From contig NZ_CP020373.1 of the NCBI RefSeq assembly GCF_003957745.1, forward strand, positions 2,170,001 through 2,234,000: a stretch of DNA of 64,000 bases, read 5' to 3'. The notes under the pieces are model-generated. The model was given only the letters and a program-made list of their open reading frames with translations. It was not told the DNA's origin and searched no databases. Position numbers and translations under genes: made by a program. Positions 8,547-17,415 of the stretch are shown here, piece after piece (within the stretch, counting starts at the first letter, position 1; each line of letters starts with the position of its first letter). The stretch comes from Shewanella khirikhana (GTDB lineage Bacteria > Pseudomonadota > Gammaproteobacteria > Enterobacterales > Shewanellaceae).

Positions 8547-10153
8547 AACAGCTTCTAACCGGCCTTTTTCTGCTGACAGTCACAAGCCACAGCTGGGCAC
8601 TGAGTCGCCTCGATGCCTCGGTCGATAAAAACCCCGTTGGCCGCGACGAAAGCCTGGTGCTAACCATAGTCGCCGACGATGAAGTGGAAGCCAGCCGTCT
8701 CGACACGTCGGGCCTGATGCGCAACTTTCTGGTGGGCCGCACCAGCATGAGCCGCTCGACCCGCATCGTGAATTTCGACAGCCACAAGGAAACCCGCTGG
8801 CAGATTTTGCTGACGCCCCGCAACACAGGCACGCTGCAAATCCCGGCATTCAGTATCGATGGGGTGTCATCAGACCCTATCTCACTTACCGTAAGCAAGC
8901 GCGAAAGTGTCGACCGCACCTCCAGCACCCTGTTTGTGACTTCCGAGTTGCTGCAAGCCAATGTGTATCTGGGGCAGATGGCGCTGTACAAGGTCAAACT
9001 GTTTCTGGCGGTGGATCTGCAGCGCGGCGATTTGTCGGTTCCAGCCATCGAAGGCGCGCGGATAAAACAGCTTGGCGAAGATAAAGAGTCGATGGATATC
9101 GTCAATGGCCGTCGTTTCCGGGTGATTGAACGTGTGTATGGCATCACCCCTGACAAAGCAGGCACACTGATCGTCAAGCCGCCGGTATTTGAAGGGGATG
9201 TGCTGGTGCCGGTGCGCGGCAATGGCGGCATGTTCAGCTTCAACGAAAGCCGACCAATGCGAGCCACCGGTAAAGAACAACAGCTGTTGGTTAAAGACAA
9301 GCCGGAAAGCTGGCGGGGCAACTGGTTTGTGGCCGACCTTGTGGCGCTGAAAGAAGAATTCCCCGAGGATGTGGAAGAGTTTGCCCTTGGCACCCCTATT
9401 ACCCGCACCCTGACCCTGCTGGCGTCCAATGCTGACGAAACCAGCCTGCCGTCATTGGCGAGTGTGCTGCCCGCGGAGCTTAAAACCTACCCCGAAAAAC
9501 CCGAGGTTCAAACCTTCCTGCGGGACGAACAGCTGGTGGTGCAGTTAAGGCTCACCGAAGCCATAGTGCCCAATGAAGTCGGCACCTTCGAGTTACCGGC
9601 CATCGAAGTGCCCTGGTGGAACCCGCATCTTAAAAAGCGCGAAGTGGCGGTTATTCCGGCCCGCACCATCCGTGTCACAGGCGTAATGCCGCAAACGGCT
9701 GTGCTGCCGCAGCCAGGTCCGGTGACAGTGCAAACCGATGCCGGTTTCTGGCCATGGCTCGCCGCCTTTTTCGCACTGGGCTGGCTTGCCACCGCGGCCG
9801 GTTGGTTCAGCAGCCGTAAACGCCAGGCCGTGGGCCAGGAAGAAACCCTGAATGCAGCGCCGCAAAGCGCCGCCAAAGGTGCCCTTGAGCAGGCCTGCGC
9901 CGCCGGTGATGGCAAGGCCATGCTGAATATGACCCTGGCGTATCTCTCTGCCCAAACCGGCGACAACGTCACCCTGGAAAAAGCCAAATCCCTGTCGCCG
10001 CAGCTCGCTGCAGCGCTCGATGCTATCCAGCGGGCGCTTTATGGCAAACAGCAGGGTGCCATCGATGGCGCGCCCTTGCTACAGGCACTCAAGGCACTGC
10101 AACAAGCCCCTGCCAAAAACCCAGATACCGCACTCAAGTCCCTAAATCCGTAG
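8540..10153 (+). CDS. batD: BatD family protein
   Basis: A 537-residue protein with an N-terminal signal peptide (KQLLTGLFLLTVTSHSWALS), a long beta-rich periplasmic region and one membrane segment near 415-435 (GFWPWLAAFFALGWLATAAGWF), then a basic cytoplasmic tail. This is BatD architecture. Translation starts at a GTG overlapping the end of the preceding gene by 7 nt, preceded by an AGGAAAAAGAAAA purine run. It is the last gene of the moxR operon. BatD proteins are thought to work with BatA/BatB at the membrane; the mechanism is unknown. Confidence 0.88.
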   Translation: MVKQLLTGLFLLTVTSHSWALSRLDASVDKNPVGRDESLVLTIVADDEVEASRLDTSGLMRNFLVGRTSMSRSTRIVNFDSHKETRWQILLTPRNTGTLQIPAFSIDGVSSDPISLTVSKRESVDRTSSTLFVTSELLQANVYLGQMALYKVKLFLAVDLQRGDLSVPAIEGARIKQLGEDKESMDIVNGRRFRVIERVYGITPDKAGTLIVKPPVFEGDVLVPVRGNGGMFSFNESRPMRATGKEQQLLVKDKPESWRGNWFVADLVALKEEFPEDVEEFALGTPITRTLTLLASNADETSLPSLASVLPAELKTYPEKPEVQTFLRDEQLVVQLRLTEAIVPNEVGTFELPAIEVPWWNPHLKKREVAVIPARTIRVTGVMPQTAVLPQPGPVTVQTDAGFWPWLAAFFALGWLATAAGWFSSRKRQAVGQEETLNAAPQSAAKGALEQACAAGDGKAMLNMTLAYLSAQTGDNVTLEKAKSLSPQLAAALDAIQRALYGKQQGAIDGAPLLQALKALQQAPAKNPDTALKSLNP

Positions 10154-10218
10154 AGAGTTTTGCGAGGCGTGCCATTGCACGCCGGGGTAAAATCCGCAAT
10201 GCTACACTGAATATGTCA

Positions 10219-10285
10219 GGCCGCAGATGAGTAACCCGAATAGCTCAACCTGCGGCCGGGGCATCCAGCCTCCCGCCCGGGAGGC
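10219..10285. repeat. Two tandem hairpins between batD and the ECF sigma gene
   Basis: First inverted repeat: GGCCGCAG (10219-10226) with CTGCGGCC (10250-10257), extended by an inner TGAG/CTCA pair. Second: GCCTCCC with GGGAGGC around a 4-nt loop (10268-10285). Neither is followed by a T-run, so they are not typical intrinsic terminators. They could separate the moxR operon from the sigma gene or fold in the leader of its mRNA. Confidence 0.5.
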
Positions 10286-10309
10286 TTGCTATTGGACTGG
10301 GGATAAAAA

Positions 10310-10873
10310 ATGTTTTCCAAGATGCGAAAGAAATTCGCACCCGAGTCGGTCAACTCTGACATGCTGAATAAACAACGACGTTACGACAGCCTGGTCAGGG
10401 CTCTGCATGCCGATGTGTACCGCTACGCCTACTGGCTTTGCGGCGATAAACACGTGGCCGAAGATATCACGCAGGAAACCTTTTTGCGTGCCTGGAAGTC
10501 ATTGGATTCCCTCAAGGATGACAAGGCTGCCAAGGCGTGGCTTATCACCATTCTTCGCCGCGAAAATGCCCGCCGCTTCGAGCGTAAGCAGTTTGATTAC
10601 AGCGACATCGAGCAGGACGCACTGGAAGATGCCATCAGCCAGAGCACCGAGGATGAAACCGAACATTATTGGCTGAGACGGCAAATCGCCAAACTTGAGC
10701 CCGAATACCGCGAGCCTTTGGTGTTGCAGGTGATTGGTGGTTTCAGTGGTGACGAAATTGCCGAATTGCTCGAGCTGAACCGAAATACCGTGATGACGCG
10801 CCTCTTCAGAGCCAGAAACCAGCTTAAAGAAGCGCTCGAACAACCCGAATTCCGAGGTCAATCAAATGGATGA
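10310..10873 (+). CDS. RNA polymerase sigma factor, ECF subfamily
   Basis: A 187-residue sigma-70 family protein with only regions 2 and 4. Region 2 covers about residues 30-90 (DVYRYAYWLCGD, then AEDITQETFLRAWKSL). Region 4 covers about 130-180 (LEPEYREPLVLQVIGGFSGDEIAELLELNRN, TVMTRLFRARNQLKEAL). A shorter start (MLNKQRRYDS) is possible, but the ATG at 10310 has a moderate GGGGA upstream. The next gene overlaps by 8 nt and encodes a membrane DUF3379 protein in the place where an anti-sigma usually sits. Confidence 0.9.
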   Translation: MFSKMRKKFAPESVNSDMLNKQRRYDSLVRALHADVYRYAYWLCGDKHVAEDITQETFLRAWKSLDSLKDDKAAKAWLITILRRENARRFERKQFDYSDIEQDALEDAISQSTEDETEHYWLRRQIAKLEPEYREPLVLQVIGGFSGDEIAELLELNRNTVMTRLFRARNQLKEALEQPEFRGQSNG

Positions 10874-11570
10874 ACTTGAGTTTCGCCGCCGGGCCTATGG
10901 CGAGCCCCAGAGTCAGGATCCTGAATTTTTGAAGGCCATGGGTGAAGCTGAAGGCCGGGACGCCTTTGTCAGTGACTTAAAGAGTCTTGACCGGCGCCTG
11001 GAAAAAGCCATGAAAGTGGATGTACCTGAAGATCTGGCTGAAAAACTGCTGCTGCGTCAGCAGTTAACCCAGCACCACCAAAGCCGCAGACGCACCACCT
11101 TTATGGTGGCGATGGCGGCCTCCATTGCCTTTGCCTTTGGCCTGAGCTTCAGCCTGCTGCGCCTGGGGCCGGTGGATTTGGGCGAGCATGCCCTCGCCCA
11201 CGTGTACCACGAAACCAAGGCGTTAAAGAGTGAAAGTGATGTGGCGCTTGGGGATCTCAATGCCAGCCTGGTGAGCATCCGCGGTCTGGAGCAAGCTCAT
11301 TTCAACACGGCCCCCGGCCGGGTGGTGTACAAGGCCTACTGCGATTTTCAGGGCGTTCGCAGCCTGCATCTGGTGCTGGAAGGCGCCGAAGGCAAGGTCA
11401 CCCTGTTTATTGTGCCGCTGGAAGAGCGTATGCAGCTCGACGAGCAGTTTGCTGACAACCACTATCAGGGACTTGGCTTTAAAACCGACGAAGCCTTTAT
11501 GTTGCTGGTCGGTGAACAGGCCTCAGCACTGGAAGCCGCCAAGAAAGAAATTCGGCAAAGCTTTATCTGA
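10866..11570 (+). CDS. DUF3379 domain-containing membrane protein, possible anti-sigma factor
   Basis: A 234-residue protein: an N-terminal cytoplasmic region of about 75 residues, one membrane segment near 78-97 (TFMVAMAASIAFAFGLSFSLL), and a periplasmic C-terminal domain of about 130 residues. It starts within the end of the ECF sigma gene, so the two are translationally coupled. The topology (short cytoplasmic part, one span, external domain) is that of ECF anti-sigma factors. Family assignment to DUF3379 is from recognition of the sequence; anti-sigma function is inferred. I see no HxxxCxxC zinc motif. Confidence 0.75.
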   Translation: MDELEFRRRAYGEPQSQDPEFLKAMGEAEGRDAFVSDLKSLDRRLEKAMKVDVPEDLAEKLLLRQQLTQHHQSRRRTTFMVAMAASIAFAFGLSFSLLRLGPVDLGEHALAHVYHETKALKSESDVALGDLNASLVSIRGLEQAHFNTAPGRVVYKAYCDFQGVRSLHLVLEGAEGKVTLFIVPLEERMQLDEQFADNHYQGLGFKTDEAFMLLVGEQASALEAAKKEIRQSFI

Positions 11571-11598
11571 TTCGATTTCATTTCTGTCATATCCGCTG

Positions 11599-11634
11599 AT
11601 CTGATGAGTCCCTTTTCCGGGGGACTGGTCAGAT
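11599..11634. repeat. Nested inverted repeat downstream of the DUF3379 gene
   Basis: An outer stem ATCTGA (11599-11604) with TCAGAT (11629-11634) encloses an inner stem AGTCCC (11607-11612) with GGGACT (11621-11626). It lies 28 nt after the DUF3379 stop and lacks a T-run. It may be an RNA 3' end structure or a regulator site for putP. Confidence 0.4.
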
Positions 11635-11798
11635 TAGCGTCGCTATTTGGGCCCAAATTGGGATCCCGCGCAAACTTCTGATAGCATGCCTTCACCAATC
11701 CGGTTTCTTCTCGAACCACGCTTATTTTGACCTGGGGTAGCTTACTGCCTTCGGATTGGTAAAACATAATTCAAATAAAAACTGACGGTTAACACAGC

Positions 11799-13247
11799 AT
11801 GAGCATAGATACACCGATTCTGGTTACTTTTGTGGGCTATCTGGTCCTGATGATGGGGATAGGTTTTTGGGCCTTTAAGGCCACAGATTCCGTAGACGAT
11901 TACATTCTTGGTGGCCGTAAAATGGGCCCCGGGGTGACCGCCCTGAGCGTAGGCGCATCCGACATGTCCGGCTGGTTGCTGCTGGGTTTGCCTGGGGCCG
12001 TTTATATGGGCGGTCTGGGTGAAGCCTGGATTGGCATAGGTCTGGTACTGGGTGCCTGGCTTAACTGGCTGTTTGTGGCCAAACGGCTGCGGATTTACAC
12101 CCAGTTGGCAGACAACGCCCTGACCCTGCCTGACTTTTTTGAAAAGCGCTTCCACGACAAAGCCGGTGTACTGCGATTTGTCTCTGCCCTCACTATCCTG
12201 GTGTTCTTCACCTTTTATGCCTCGTCCGGCATGGTCGGTGGCGCCATCCTGTTTGAGAAAGTATTTGGCCTCGACTACACAGCAGCGCTGGTGATTGGCT
12301 CGGCCATCATCGTCGGATACACCTTCGTGGGCGGCTTCTTTGCAGTAAGCTGGACCGACTTTTTCCAGGGCTGTCTGATGCTGATTGCCCTGCTGATTGT
12401 GCCCATGGCGATTTTCACCAACACCGACAGCCACGCCAGCATAGACTCGCTGTCGCCTGAGATGCTGTCGCTTATCAGTGAAAACACTACCCTGTTTGGA
12501 GTCATTTCGCTGATGGCCTGGGGCCTTGGTTACTTTGGTCAGCCACATATTCTGTCGCGTTTTATGGCAATTGAGCGCCCTGATCATCTGCCGGTTTCCC
12601 GCCGTATTGCCATGAGCTGGATGATAGTGTCATTGATGGGCGCGCTGGCCACAGGGCTTGCCGGTAGCCTGTACTTTGCCAACGAGCCACTGAAAAACGC
12701 CGAAACCGTGTTTATCCATCTGGCCCAGGTCGCTTTTAATCCCTGGATTGCCGGTCTGCTGATCGCAGCGATTTTGTCGGCCATCATGAGCACCATCGAC
12801 TCCCAACTGCTGGTGTGCTCAAGCGTGGTGACAGAAGACTTCTATCGCAAGTTCCGCCCCGAAGCCAAGGATAAAGAACTGATGCTGGTTGGCCGCTTTG
12901 GCGTACTGGCTATTGCCGTGATTGCCGGGGTCGTTGCCCTTGACCGCGAAAGCAGCGTTCTTGGATTGGTGAGCTACGCCTGGGCAGGTTTTGGTGCCGC
13001 CTTTGGCCCCGTGGTTCTGCTGTCGCTGTTCTGGCGCGATTACAGCAAAACCGGCGCCATTGCGACCATCATCACAGGTGCCGTTACCGTTGTGGTGTGG
13101 AAGCAGCTCAGTGGTGGCATGTTCAACCTGTATGAAATTCTGCCGGGCTTTGTGTTTGCTACCCTGGCTGGGGTGGTATTCAGCAAGCTGGCAGCGGTGG
13201 ATGAGCAAGTCACCAGCGCCTTTGATGACTTCAAACAGCGGCTTTAA
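11799..13247 (+). CDS. putP: Sodium/proline symporter PutP
   Basis: A 482-residue sodium:solute symporter (SSS family) with the roughly 13 hydrophobic segments of PutP. Recognisable PutP motifs include DYILGGRKMGPGVTALSVGASDMSGWLLLGLPG in two parts near residues 33-65, and the segment LGYFGQPHILSRFMA. It imports proline with Na+ at the inner membrane. The 228-nt leader contains the nested hairpin but no obvious putA partner or regulator nearby. A strong terminator follows. Length and motifs are complete. Confidence 0.94.
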   Translation: MSIDTPILVTFVGYLVLMMGIGFWAFKATDSVDDYILGGRKMGPGVTALSVGASDMSGWLLLGLPGAVYMGGLGEAWIGIGLVLGAWLNWLFVAKRLRIYTQLADNALTLPDFFEKRFHDKAGVLRFVSALTILVFFTFYASSGMVGGAILFEKVFGLDYTAALVIGSAIIVGYTFVGGFFAVSWTDFFQGCLMLIALLIVPMAIFTNTDSHASIDSLSPEMLSLISENTTLFGVISLMAWGLGYFGQPHILSRFMAIERPDHLPVSRRIAMSWMIVSLMGALATGLAGSLYFANEPLKNAETVFIHLAQVAFNPWIAGLLIAAILSAIMSTIDSQLLVCSSVVTEDFYRKFRPEAKDKELMLVGRFGVLAIAVIAGVVALDRESSVLGLVSYAWAGFGAAFGPVVLLSLFWRDYSKTGAIATIITGAVTVVVWKQLSGGMFNLYEILPGFVFATLAGVVFSKLAAVDEQVTSAFDDFKQRL

Positions 13248-13328
13248 TGAGCGCAAATCAGCGCAGTCCAGATAAGGTCTCGGGGATATAAGCCATTGCC
13301 AAACCCGATGAGCTAAGCCCCGGAAGAT

Positions 13329-13356
13329 AAAAAAGCGTACACTTGTACGCTTTTTT
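13329..13356 (+). terminator. Intrinsic terminator after putP
   Basis: Near-perfect hairpin AAAAAAGCGTACA / TGTACGCTTTTTT with a 2-nt loop and flanking A and T runs, so it can act on both strands. Confidence 0.85.
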
Positions 13357-13532
13357 ATTGTCTGAAAACTGTAACCCTTTGTATCCCAATCCCACTGATT
13401 CGGTAAATGCTTAACTAAACAGCCGTCCACATTCAACTTGCCACAAAGCCCCGCCAACTGGCCAGTCCAGTGAAGCAGATAAACGCCACCATTGGTAATC
13501 CGCTTATCGACACCCCATATAAATTAACTGAT

Positions 13533-13548
13533 TTTTAACAGGTTTCAA
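13533..13548 (+). promoter_or_regulatory. Candidate PsrA site upstream of fadL
   Basis: TTTTAACAGGTTTCAA agrees with the palindrome TTGAAAC-N2-GTTTCAA at most positions, with a good right half and a weaker left half. It lies 13 nt before the FadR-like site and about 120 nt upstream of fadL. Confidence 0.4.
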
Positions 13549-13560
13549 CTAAAGCAAAAG

Positions 13561-13577
13561 CTCTGGTCGGACTTGTT
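13561..13577 (+). promoter_or_regulatory. Candidate FadR operator upstream of fadL
   Basis: CTCTGGTCGGACTTGTT matches the FadR operator pattern ANCTGGTCNGACNTGTT at nearly every defined position. It lies about 90 nt upstream of the fadL start, close to where a promoter would be. Confidence 0.68.
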
Positions 13578-13666
13578 GCGGTACAGTCATACTCCTAAGA
13601 TGCCATGTTAATTTTTACCGTCAGGCCCTTTTGCCTGCGGCATGACCACAAAAAAGAGAAGAGACG

Positions 13667-14983
13667 ATGAAGTACTTCAACAAGACACTGCTTGCCGCCG
13701 CCGTTGCCCTGGCCAGCACCCAGACCATGGCTGCCGGTTTCCAGCTCAACAGCCAATCTGCCACTGGTATCGGCCGTGCGTTTGCCGGTGATGCCGTGAT
13801 TGCCGACAACGCCTCTGTATTGTCACGCAACCCTGCTGCCATGGCTCTGTTCGACAGCGCCGCCCTGTCCATGGGCGTGACCTACGCCGATATCGACGTC
13901 ACCGTAAAAGACGTGTGCCTGAACGGCTCTCCTGTGTGTTTCGGCTCCGAAGATGCGGCCGCTGAAGCCAAAATCATCCCTAATTTCTACTACATCAACC
14001 CCATCAATGATAAATGGGCCTTTGGTGTGGCGGCCTTCTCCAACTTCGGTACCGGTACCGACGTGGGCGCACTGGCCAACAATGCCGTGACTATCCCAGG
14101 TATGGGCACCATCCCTGCGCCGGTTGATCTGCTGGGTAACACCGAAGTTGTCACCATGAACCTCAACGCCAGTGTCTCTTACCGCGTAAACGACCAGCTG
14201 AGCCTGGGCGCCGGTATCGACCTGATTTACGGCGAAGGCAAACTGACCCGTGAAGGCCAGCTGCCTGTACCAAACGTTGGCATGACCAACGTCAACCTGG
14301 TTAACGTGGATGCTGACGGCTGGGCCGTGGGCGGTATCGTGGGCGCGGTGTACGAGTTCAACGCCGACAACCGTATCGGTATGAGCTATCGCTTCAGCCC
14401 TGAGTTCAAAGCCAGCGGCGACATCAGCCAGTTCGTGCCTCAGGCTGGCGCTGCTGCCAACTACGATGAGATTGTTATCCCGCTGCCGGATATCTTCCAG
14501 GTTGCCGGTTTCCACCAGCTGACCGAGAAGTTTGCCGTGCACTACACTGCGCAGCTGACTACCTGGGGCGACTTTAAAGAAATCACCCTCGAAGATGGTC
14601 GTCTGGGCGATGCCAGCATTCCGTCATACCAGCTCAAGCACTATGCCTGGGATGACTCCTGGCTGTTCAGCGTAGGCGGTACTTACACGCTGTCTGATGC
14701 CTGGACACTGCGTGCCGGTTACATGCACGACAAGGGCGTAGTAAACGAAATCAGCTCTATCTCTATCCCTGACTCAGACCGCAACTGGTATACCCTGGGT
14801 GCCAGCTATGCCCTGAGCGCGCACTCTACCCTCGACTTCGGCGTGGCCTTCGTGCGCGGTGAAGATGTGGAAGTGCTGGAGCAGAGCGCACTCTACCCAG
14901 CAGCACTGACCGATGGCCTGGTTGTGGCGCACACCCGCTCCAACGCCACTTACTACTCTATGCAGTACTCTTATAAGTTCTGA
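13667..14983 (+). CDS. fadL: FadL-type long-chain fatty acid outer membrane transporter
   Basis: A 438-residue outer membrane beta-barrel of the OMPP1/FadL/TodX family. A signal peptide (KTLLAAAVALASTQTMAA) ends near residue 23. It is followed by GFQLNSQSATGIGRAFAGDA and the RNPAAMALF stretch with the NPA motif of the plug domain. The C-terminus ends in aromatic Phe (MQYSYKF), typical for Bam-dependent barrels. It supplies fatty acids to the FadIJ cycle encoded elsewhere in the window, and both loci carry FadR-like and PsrA-like sites. A terminator follows. Confidence 0.94.
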   Translation: MKYFNKTLLAAAVALASTQTMAAGFQLNSQSATGIGRAFAGDAVIADNASVLSRNPAAMALFDSAALSMGVTYADIDVTVKDVCLNGSPVCFGSEDAAAEAKIIPNFYYINPINDKWAFGVAAFSNFGTGTDVGALANNAVTIPGMGTIPAPVDLLGNTEVVTMNLNASVSYRVNDQLSLGAGIDLIYGEGKLTREGQLPVPNVGMTNVNLVNVDADGWAVGGIVGAVYEFNADNRIGMSYRFSPEFKASGDISQFVPQAGAAANYDEIVIPLPDIFQVAGFHQLTEKFAVHYTAQLTTWGDFKEITLEDGRLGDASIPSYQLKHYAWDDSWLFSVGGTYTLSDAWTLRAGYMHDKGVVNEISSISIPDSDRNWYTLGASYALSAHSTLDFGVAFVRGEDVEVLEQSALYPAALTDGLVVAHTRSNATYYSMQYSYKF

Positions 14984-14993
14984 TAGTTGAAGT

Positions 14994-15025
14994 GAAAAAA
15001 GAGCCGCGCCTGTCGCGGCTTTTTT
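14994..15025 (+). terminator. Intrinsic terminator after fadL
   Basis: Hairpin AGCCGCG / CGCGGCT with a CCTGT loop, preceded by an A-run and followed by six T. Confidence 0.85.
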
Positions 15026-15089
15026 GTATCCATCGCCACTGTCGCCTACCCTTTAATCAGGCAGACATTGCCCAAACAGGGGAAAGCAC

Positions 15090-15467
15090 ATGGCAAAGGT
15101 GATTGGATTGGGGGGCGTTTTCTTTAAAAGCCCAAACCCGCAGGCGCTGGCAGAATGGTACAAGACCCATCTCGGCCTGCCGGTGGAACACTGGGGAGGC
15201 TGCGCCTTTCGCGCCACCGACCTGCCCAAAAGCAGCTACAGCGTCTGGAGTCCCTTCGATGAGTCCAGCGACTATTTCGCCCCCTCCAAACACGACTTTA
15301 TGTTCAATCTGGTGGTGGACGACCTCGAAGGCGTGCTGACCCAGGCCGCAGCCGGCGGTGCCAATGTGCTGCCGCAGCGGGAAGACACCGAGTTTGGCCG
15401 CTTTGGCTGGTTTATCGACCCCGACGGTAACAAGGTGGAACTCTGGCAAATGAGTGACGCCGACTGA
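15090..15467 (+). CDS. VOC family protein (glyoxalase/dioxygenase fold)
   Basis: A 125-residue single vicinal-oxygen-chelate domain. It has the typical opening (GLGGVFFKSPNPQALAEWYKTHLGL) and closing (GWFIDPDGNKVELWQ) strands, with the conserved late Glu. The first strand lacks the usual metal-binding His, so enzymatic activity is uncertain. Upstream GGGGAAAGCAC serves as ribosome site. It is not obviously in an operon with the following SIMPL gene (82-nt gap). Substrate unknown. Confidence 0.82.
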   Translation: MAKVIGLGGVFFKSPNPQALAEWYKTHLGLPVEHWGGCAFRATDLPKSSYSVWSPFDESSDYFAPSKHDFMFNLVVDDLEGVLTQAAAGGANVLPQREDTEFGRFGWFIDPDGNKVELWQMSDAD

Positions 15468-15548
15468 GGTCATGCCCTTTACTGATGCAAGGCGGGAGTA
15501 TTTCACGTATTCTTGGGTAAATTCTGTAATGACCGCAGGAACTTACCT

Positions 15549-16265
15549 ATGGAAAGAAGTTTATCACTGCCAGCCTTGCTGCTGGGCGTCTCTGTGGCGG
15601 CCGGCCTGGGTTTTCTTGGCATCAGTATCAAGGACACCGCCCAAAGCCTGAAGGACATGGAGCGCACGGTCAGCGTAAAAGGGCTGGCCGAGCAGGAAGT
15701 AATGGCCAACGTCGCCATCTGGCCTATTCGCTTTACCGAAGTCGACAACGACCTGCCACGGCTGTACGACACGGTGGAAACCAAAACCAACAAGGTTGTG
15801 GCCTTCCTTAAAAACCAGGGCTTCGGCGATGATGAAATCACCCTCTCTCTGCCCGCCATTGAAGACAGAACCGCCCAGGGTTACAGCGATCCCAACCTGA
15901 AATTCCGCTACGCCGCCAAAGTGACTGTCTCGCTGTACACCACCAAGGTATCGGCGCTGCTCGAAGCCCGTAAACAAATTGCCGCCCTCGCCCGGGATGG
16001 CATTGCCATTGGCGGCAATGAATACGAAAGCCGCCCCGAATTCCTCTACACCGAGCTCAACGCCATCAAACCCGCCATGGTGCAGGAAGCAACGCAAAAT
16101 GCCCGTGAAGTGGCTGAGAAGTTCGCCAAGGACTCAAGCTCCAGCCTCGGCAAAATCAAAACCGCCAGCCAGGGCCAGTTTATTATTTCGGACCGGGACA
16201 GCAATTCACCACAAATCAAAAAGGTGCGTGTGGTCAGTACCGTGACCTATTATTTAACAGACTGA
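15549..16265 (+). CDS. SIMPL (DUF541) domain-containing protein
   Basis: A 238-residue protein with an N-terminal hydrophobic segment (LPALLLGVSVAAGLGFLGISI) acting as signal or anchor. A SIMPL domain follows, recognisable from RTVSVKGLAEQEVMANVAIWPI and the C-terminal VRVVSTVTYYL strand. I prefer the ATG at 15549, preceded by CAGGAA, over a TTG 36 nt upstream. SIMPL proteins are periplasmic or envelope-anchored and form oligomers; their function is poorly known. A strong terminator follows. Confidence 0.85.
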   Translation: MERSLSLPALLLGVSVAAGLGFLGISIKDTAQSLKDMERTVSVKGLAEQEVMANVAIWPIRFTEVDNDLPRLYDTVETKTNKVVAFLKNQGFGDDEITLSLPAIEDRTAQGYSDPNLKFRYAAKVTVSLYTTKVSALLEARKQIAALARDGIAIGGNEYESRPEFLYTELNAIKPAMVQEATQNAREVAEKFAKDSSSSLGKIKTASQGQFIISDRDSNSPQIKKVRVVSTVTYYLTD

Positions 16266-16274
16266 TTTTCAGAC

Positions 16275-16304
16275 AAGGGAAGCCACTGGCTTCCCTTTGT
16301 TTTT
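16275..16304 (+). terminator. Intrinsic terminator after the SIMPL gene
   Basis: Hairpin AAGGGAAGCC / GGCTTCCCTT with an ACT loop, followed by GTTTTT. Confidence 0.85.
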
Positions 16305-16332
16305 ATTACCATGATCACGATACATGAAATTT

Positions 16333-16374
16333 TTCTAATGAAATGATTGCCGAGCACTGAACTTTTCATTAGAA
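16333..16374 (+). promoter_or_regulatory. Inverted repeat (possible operator) in front of the RND operon
   Basis: Perfect 11-bp arms TTCTAATGAAA (16333-16343) and TTTCATTAGAA (16364-16374), separated by 20 bp, end 30 nt before the adaptor gene. The centre-to-centre distance is about three helical turns, suited to two regulator dimers or a looped dimer. No regulator gene is adjacent. Confidence 0.6.
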
Positions 16375-16404
16375 TTTTCTCATGGAACTTTTGGGAGCTT
16401 TGTT

Positions 16405-17400
16405 ATGACCTCTTTCAAACTGCTCATGGGCGCTTCTTTTCTTGCCCTGAGCCTGGGTGCCGCTGCCGGCCAAACCATCAAGGTACAACACACTGAGGAA
16501 GACCAGCTGCTGACTCTGGACGCCCTGATTGAACCGGTCAAGGCCGCCACCGTATCAGCCCAAACCTCGGGCCGTATCGTGAAAATCCACTTCGATGTCA
16601 ATGACCTGGTGCCTGCCGGTGCTGCGCTGCTGGAGATCACCAGCAAGGAGCAAGGGGCATCGCTGGCCGCCGCCGAAGCCGACTACGCCCGCGCCATTGC
16701 GGTCAATACCGAGGCCCAGGCCACCTTAAAACGCTATCAGGATTTGTTTCCCAAGGGCGCCATCTCCAAGGGCAGCCTGGATGAAGCCATTGCCCGTGCC
16801 AAAAGCAGCGAGCAGGCCGTCACTGCCGCCAATGCCGCCATCGTGCGTGCCCGTGAATCCTTAAGCTACACCACTGTTTATGCCCCCTTTGCCGGTGTGC
16901 TCACCGAGCGTCATATCGAATTGGGTGAAACAGTTAACCCCGGTCAGCCGCTGCTGTCAGGGTTTGGCACCGAACACATGCGCGCAGTGATGCAGGTACC
17001 CGGCCGTTATCTCGACGGTCTGAAAGCCAACCCAAAAGTGAGTGTCACCCTGACCGATGGCCGCACTCTGGATTCAGATGCGCTGACCATCTTCAGCTTC
17101 GCCTCGCCACAAAGCCACAGCTATCAGGTGCGTATCGACCTGCCGCAGGGCACTGACGTTCAGCCAGGCAGCTGGGCCAAGGCCAGCTTTGTGCAGGGCA
17201 AACGCCCCATGCTGCTGGTGCCCACCTCGGCGCTGGTTAAGCGCGGCGAGCTCAGCGCCGTTTACCTGATGCACGGCGACAAACCTGTGCTGACACAGGT
17301 TCGCACCGGCAAGGTTCAGGGCGACAAGGTCTCTATTCTCTCTGGCCTTAGCGATGGCGACATCATTGCCATTGATGGCTACGCCGTTAAAGCCCACTGA
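16405..17400 (+). CDS. RND efflux periplasmic adaptor subunit (membrane fusion protein)
   Basis: A 331-residue HlyD/AcrA-type adaptor. A signal peptide (FKLLMGASFLALSLGAAAG) ends near residue 22. The lipoyl-like halves are PVKAATVSAQTSGRIVKIHF and the later YTTVYAPFAGVLTERHIELGETV stretch, flanking a coiled-coil hairpin (about 85-150). No lipobox Cys is present, so it is soluble or membrane-associated by other means. It should join the RND pump encoded 15 nt downstream to an outer membrane channel; no TolC-type gene is in the window. Confidence 0.92.
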   Translation: MTSFKLLMGASFLALSLGAAAGQTIKVQHTEEDQLLTLDALIEPVKAATVSAQTSGRIVKIHFDVNDLVPAGAALLEITSKEQGASLAAAEADYARAIAVNTEAQATLKRYQDLFPKGAISKGSLDEAIARAKSSEQAVTAANAAIVRARESLSYTTVYAPFAGVLTERHIELGETVNPGQPLLSGFGTEHMRAVMQVPGRYLDGLKANPKVSVTLTDGRTLDSDALTIFSFASPQSHSYQVRIDLPQGTDVQPGSWAKASFVQGKRPMLLVPTSALVKRGELSAVYLMHGDKPVLTQVRTGKVQGDKVSILSGLSDGDIIAIDGYAVKAH

Positions 17401-17415
17401 TGTTGAGGATGAGCC

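Larger units (their letters stand above)
13248..13666. other. Gene-free region between putP and fadL
   Basis: It holds the putP terminator, then about 170 nt with no recognisable gene, and the fadL control region with PsrA-like and FadR-like sites. Short ORFs here lack ribosome sites and look spurious. Confidence 0.6.
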
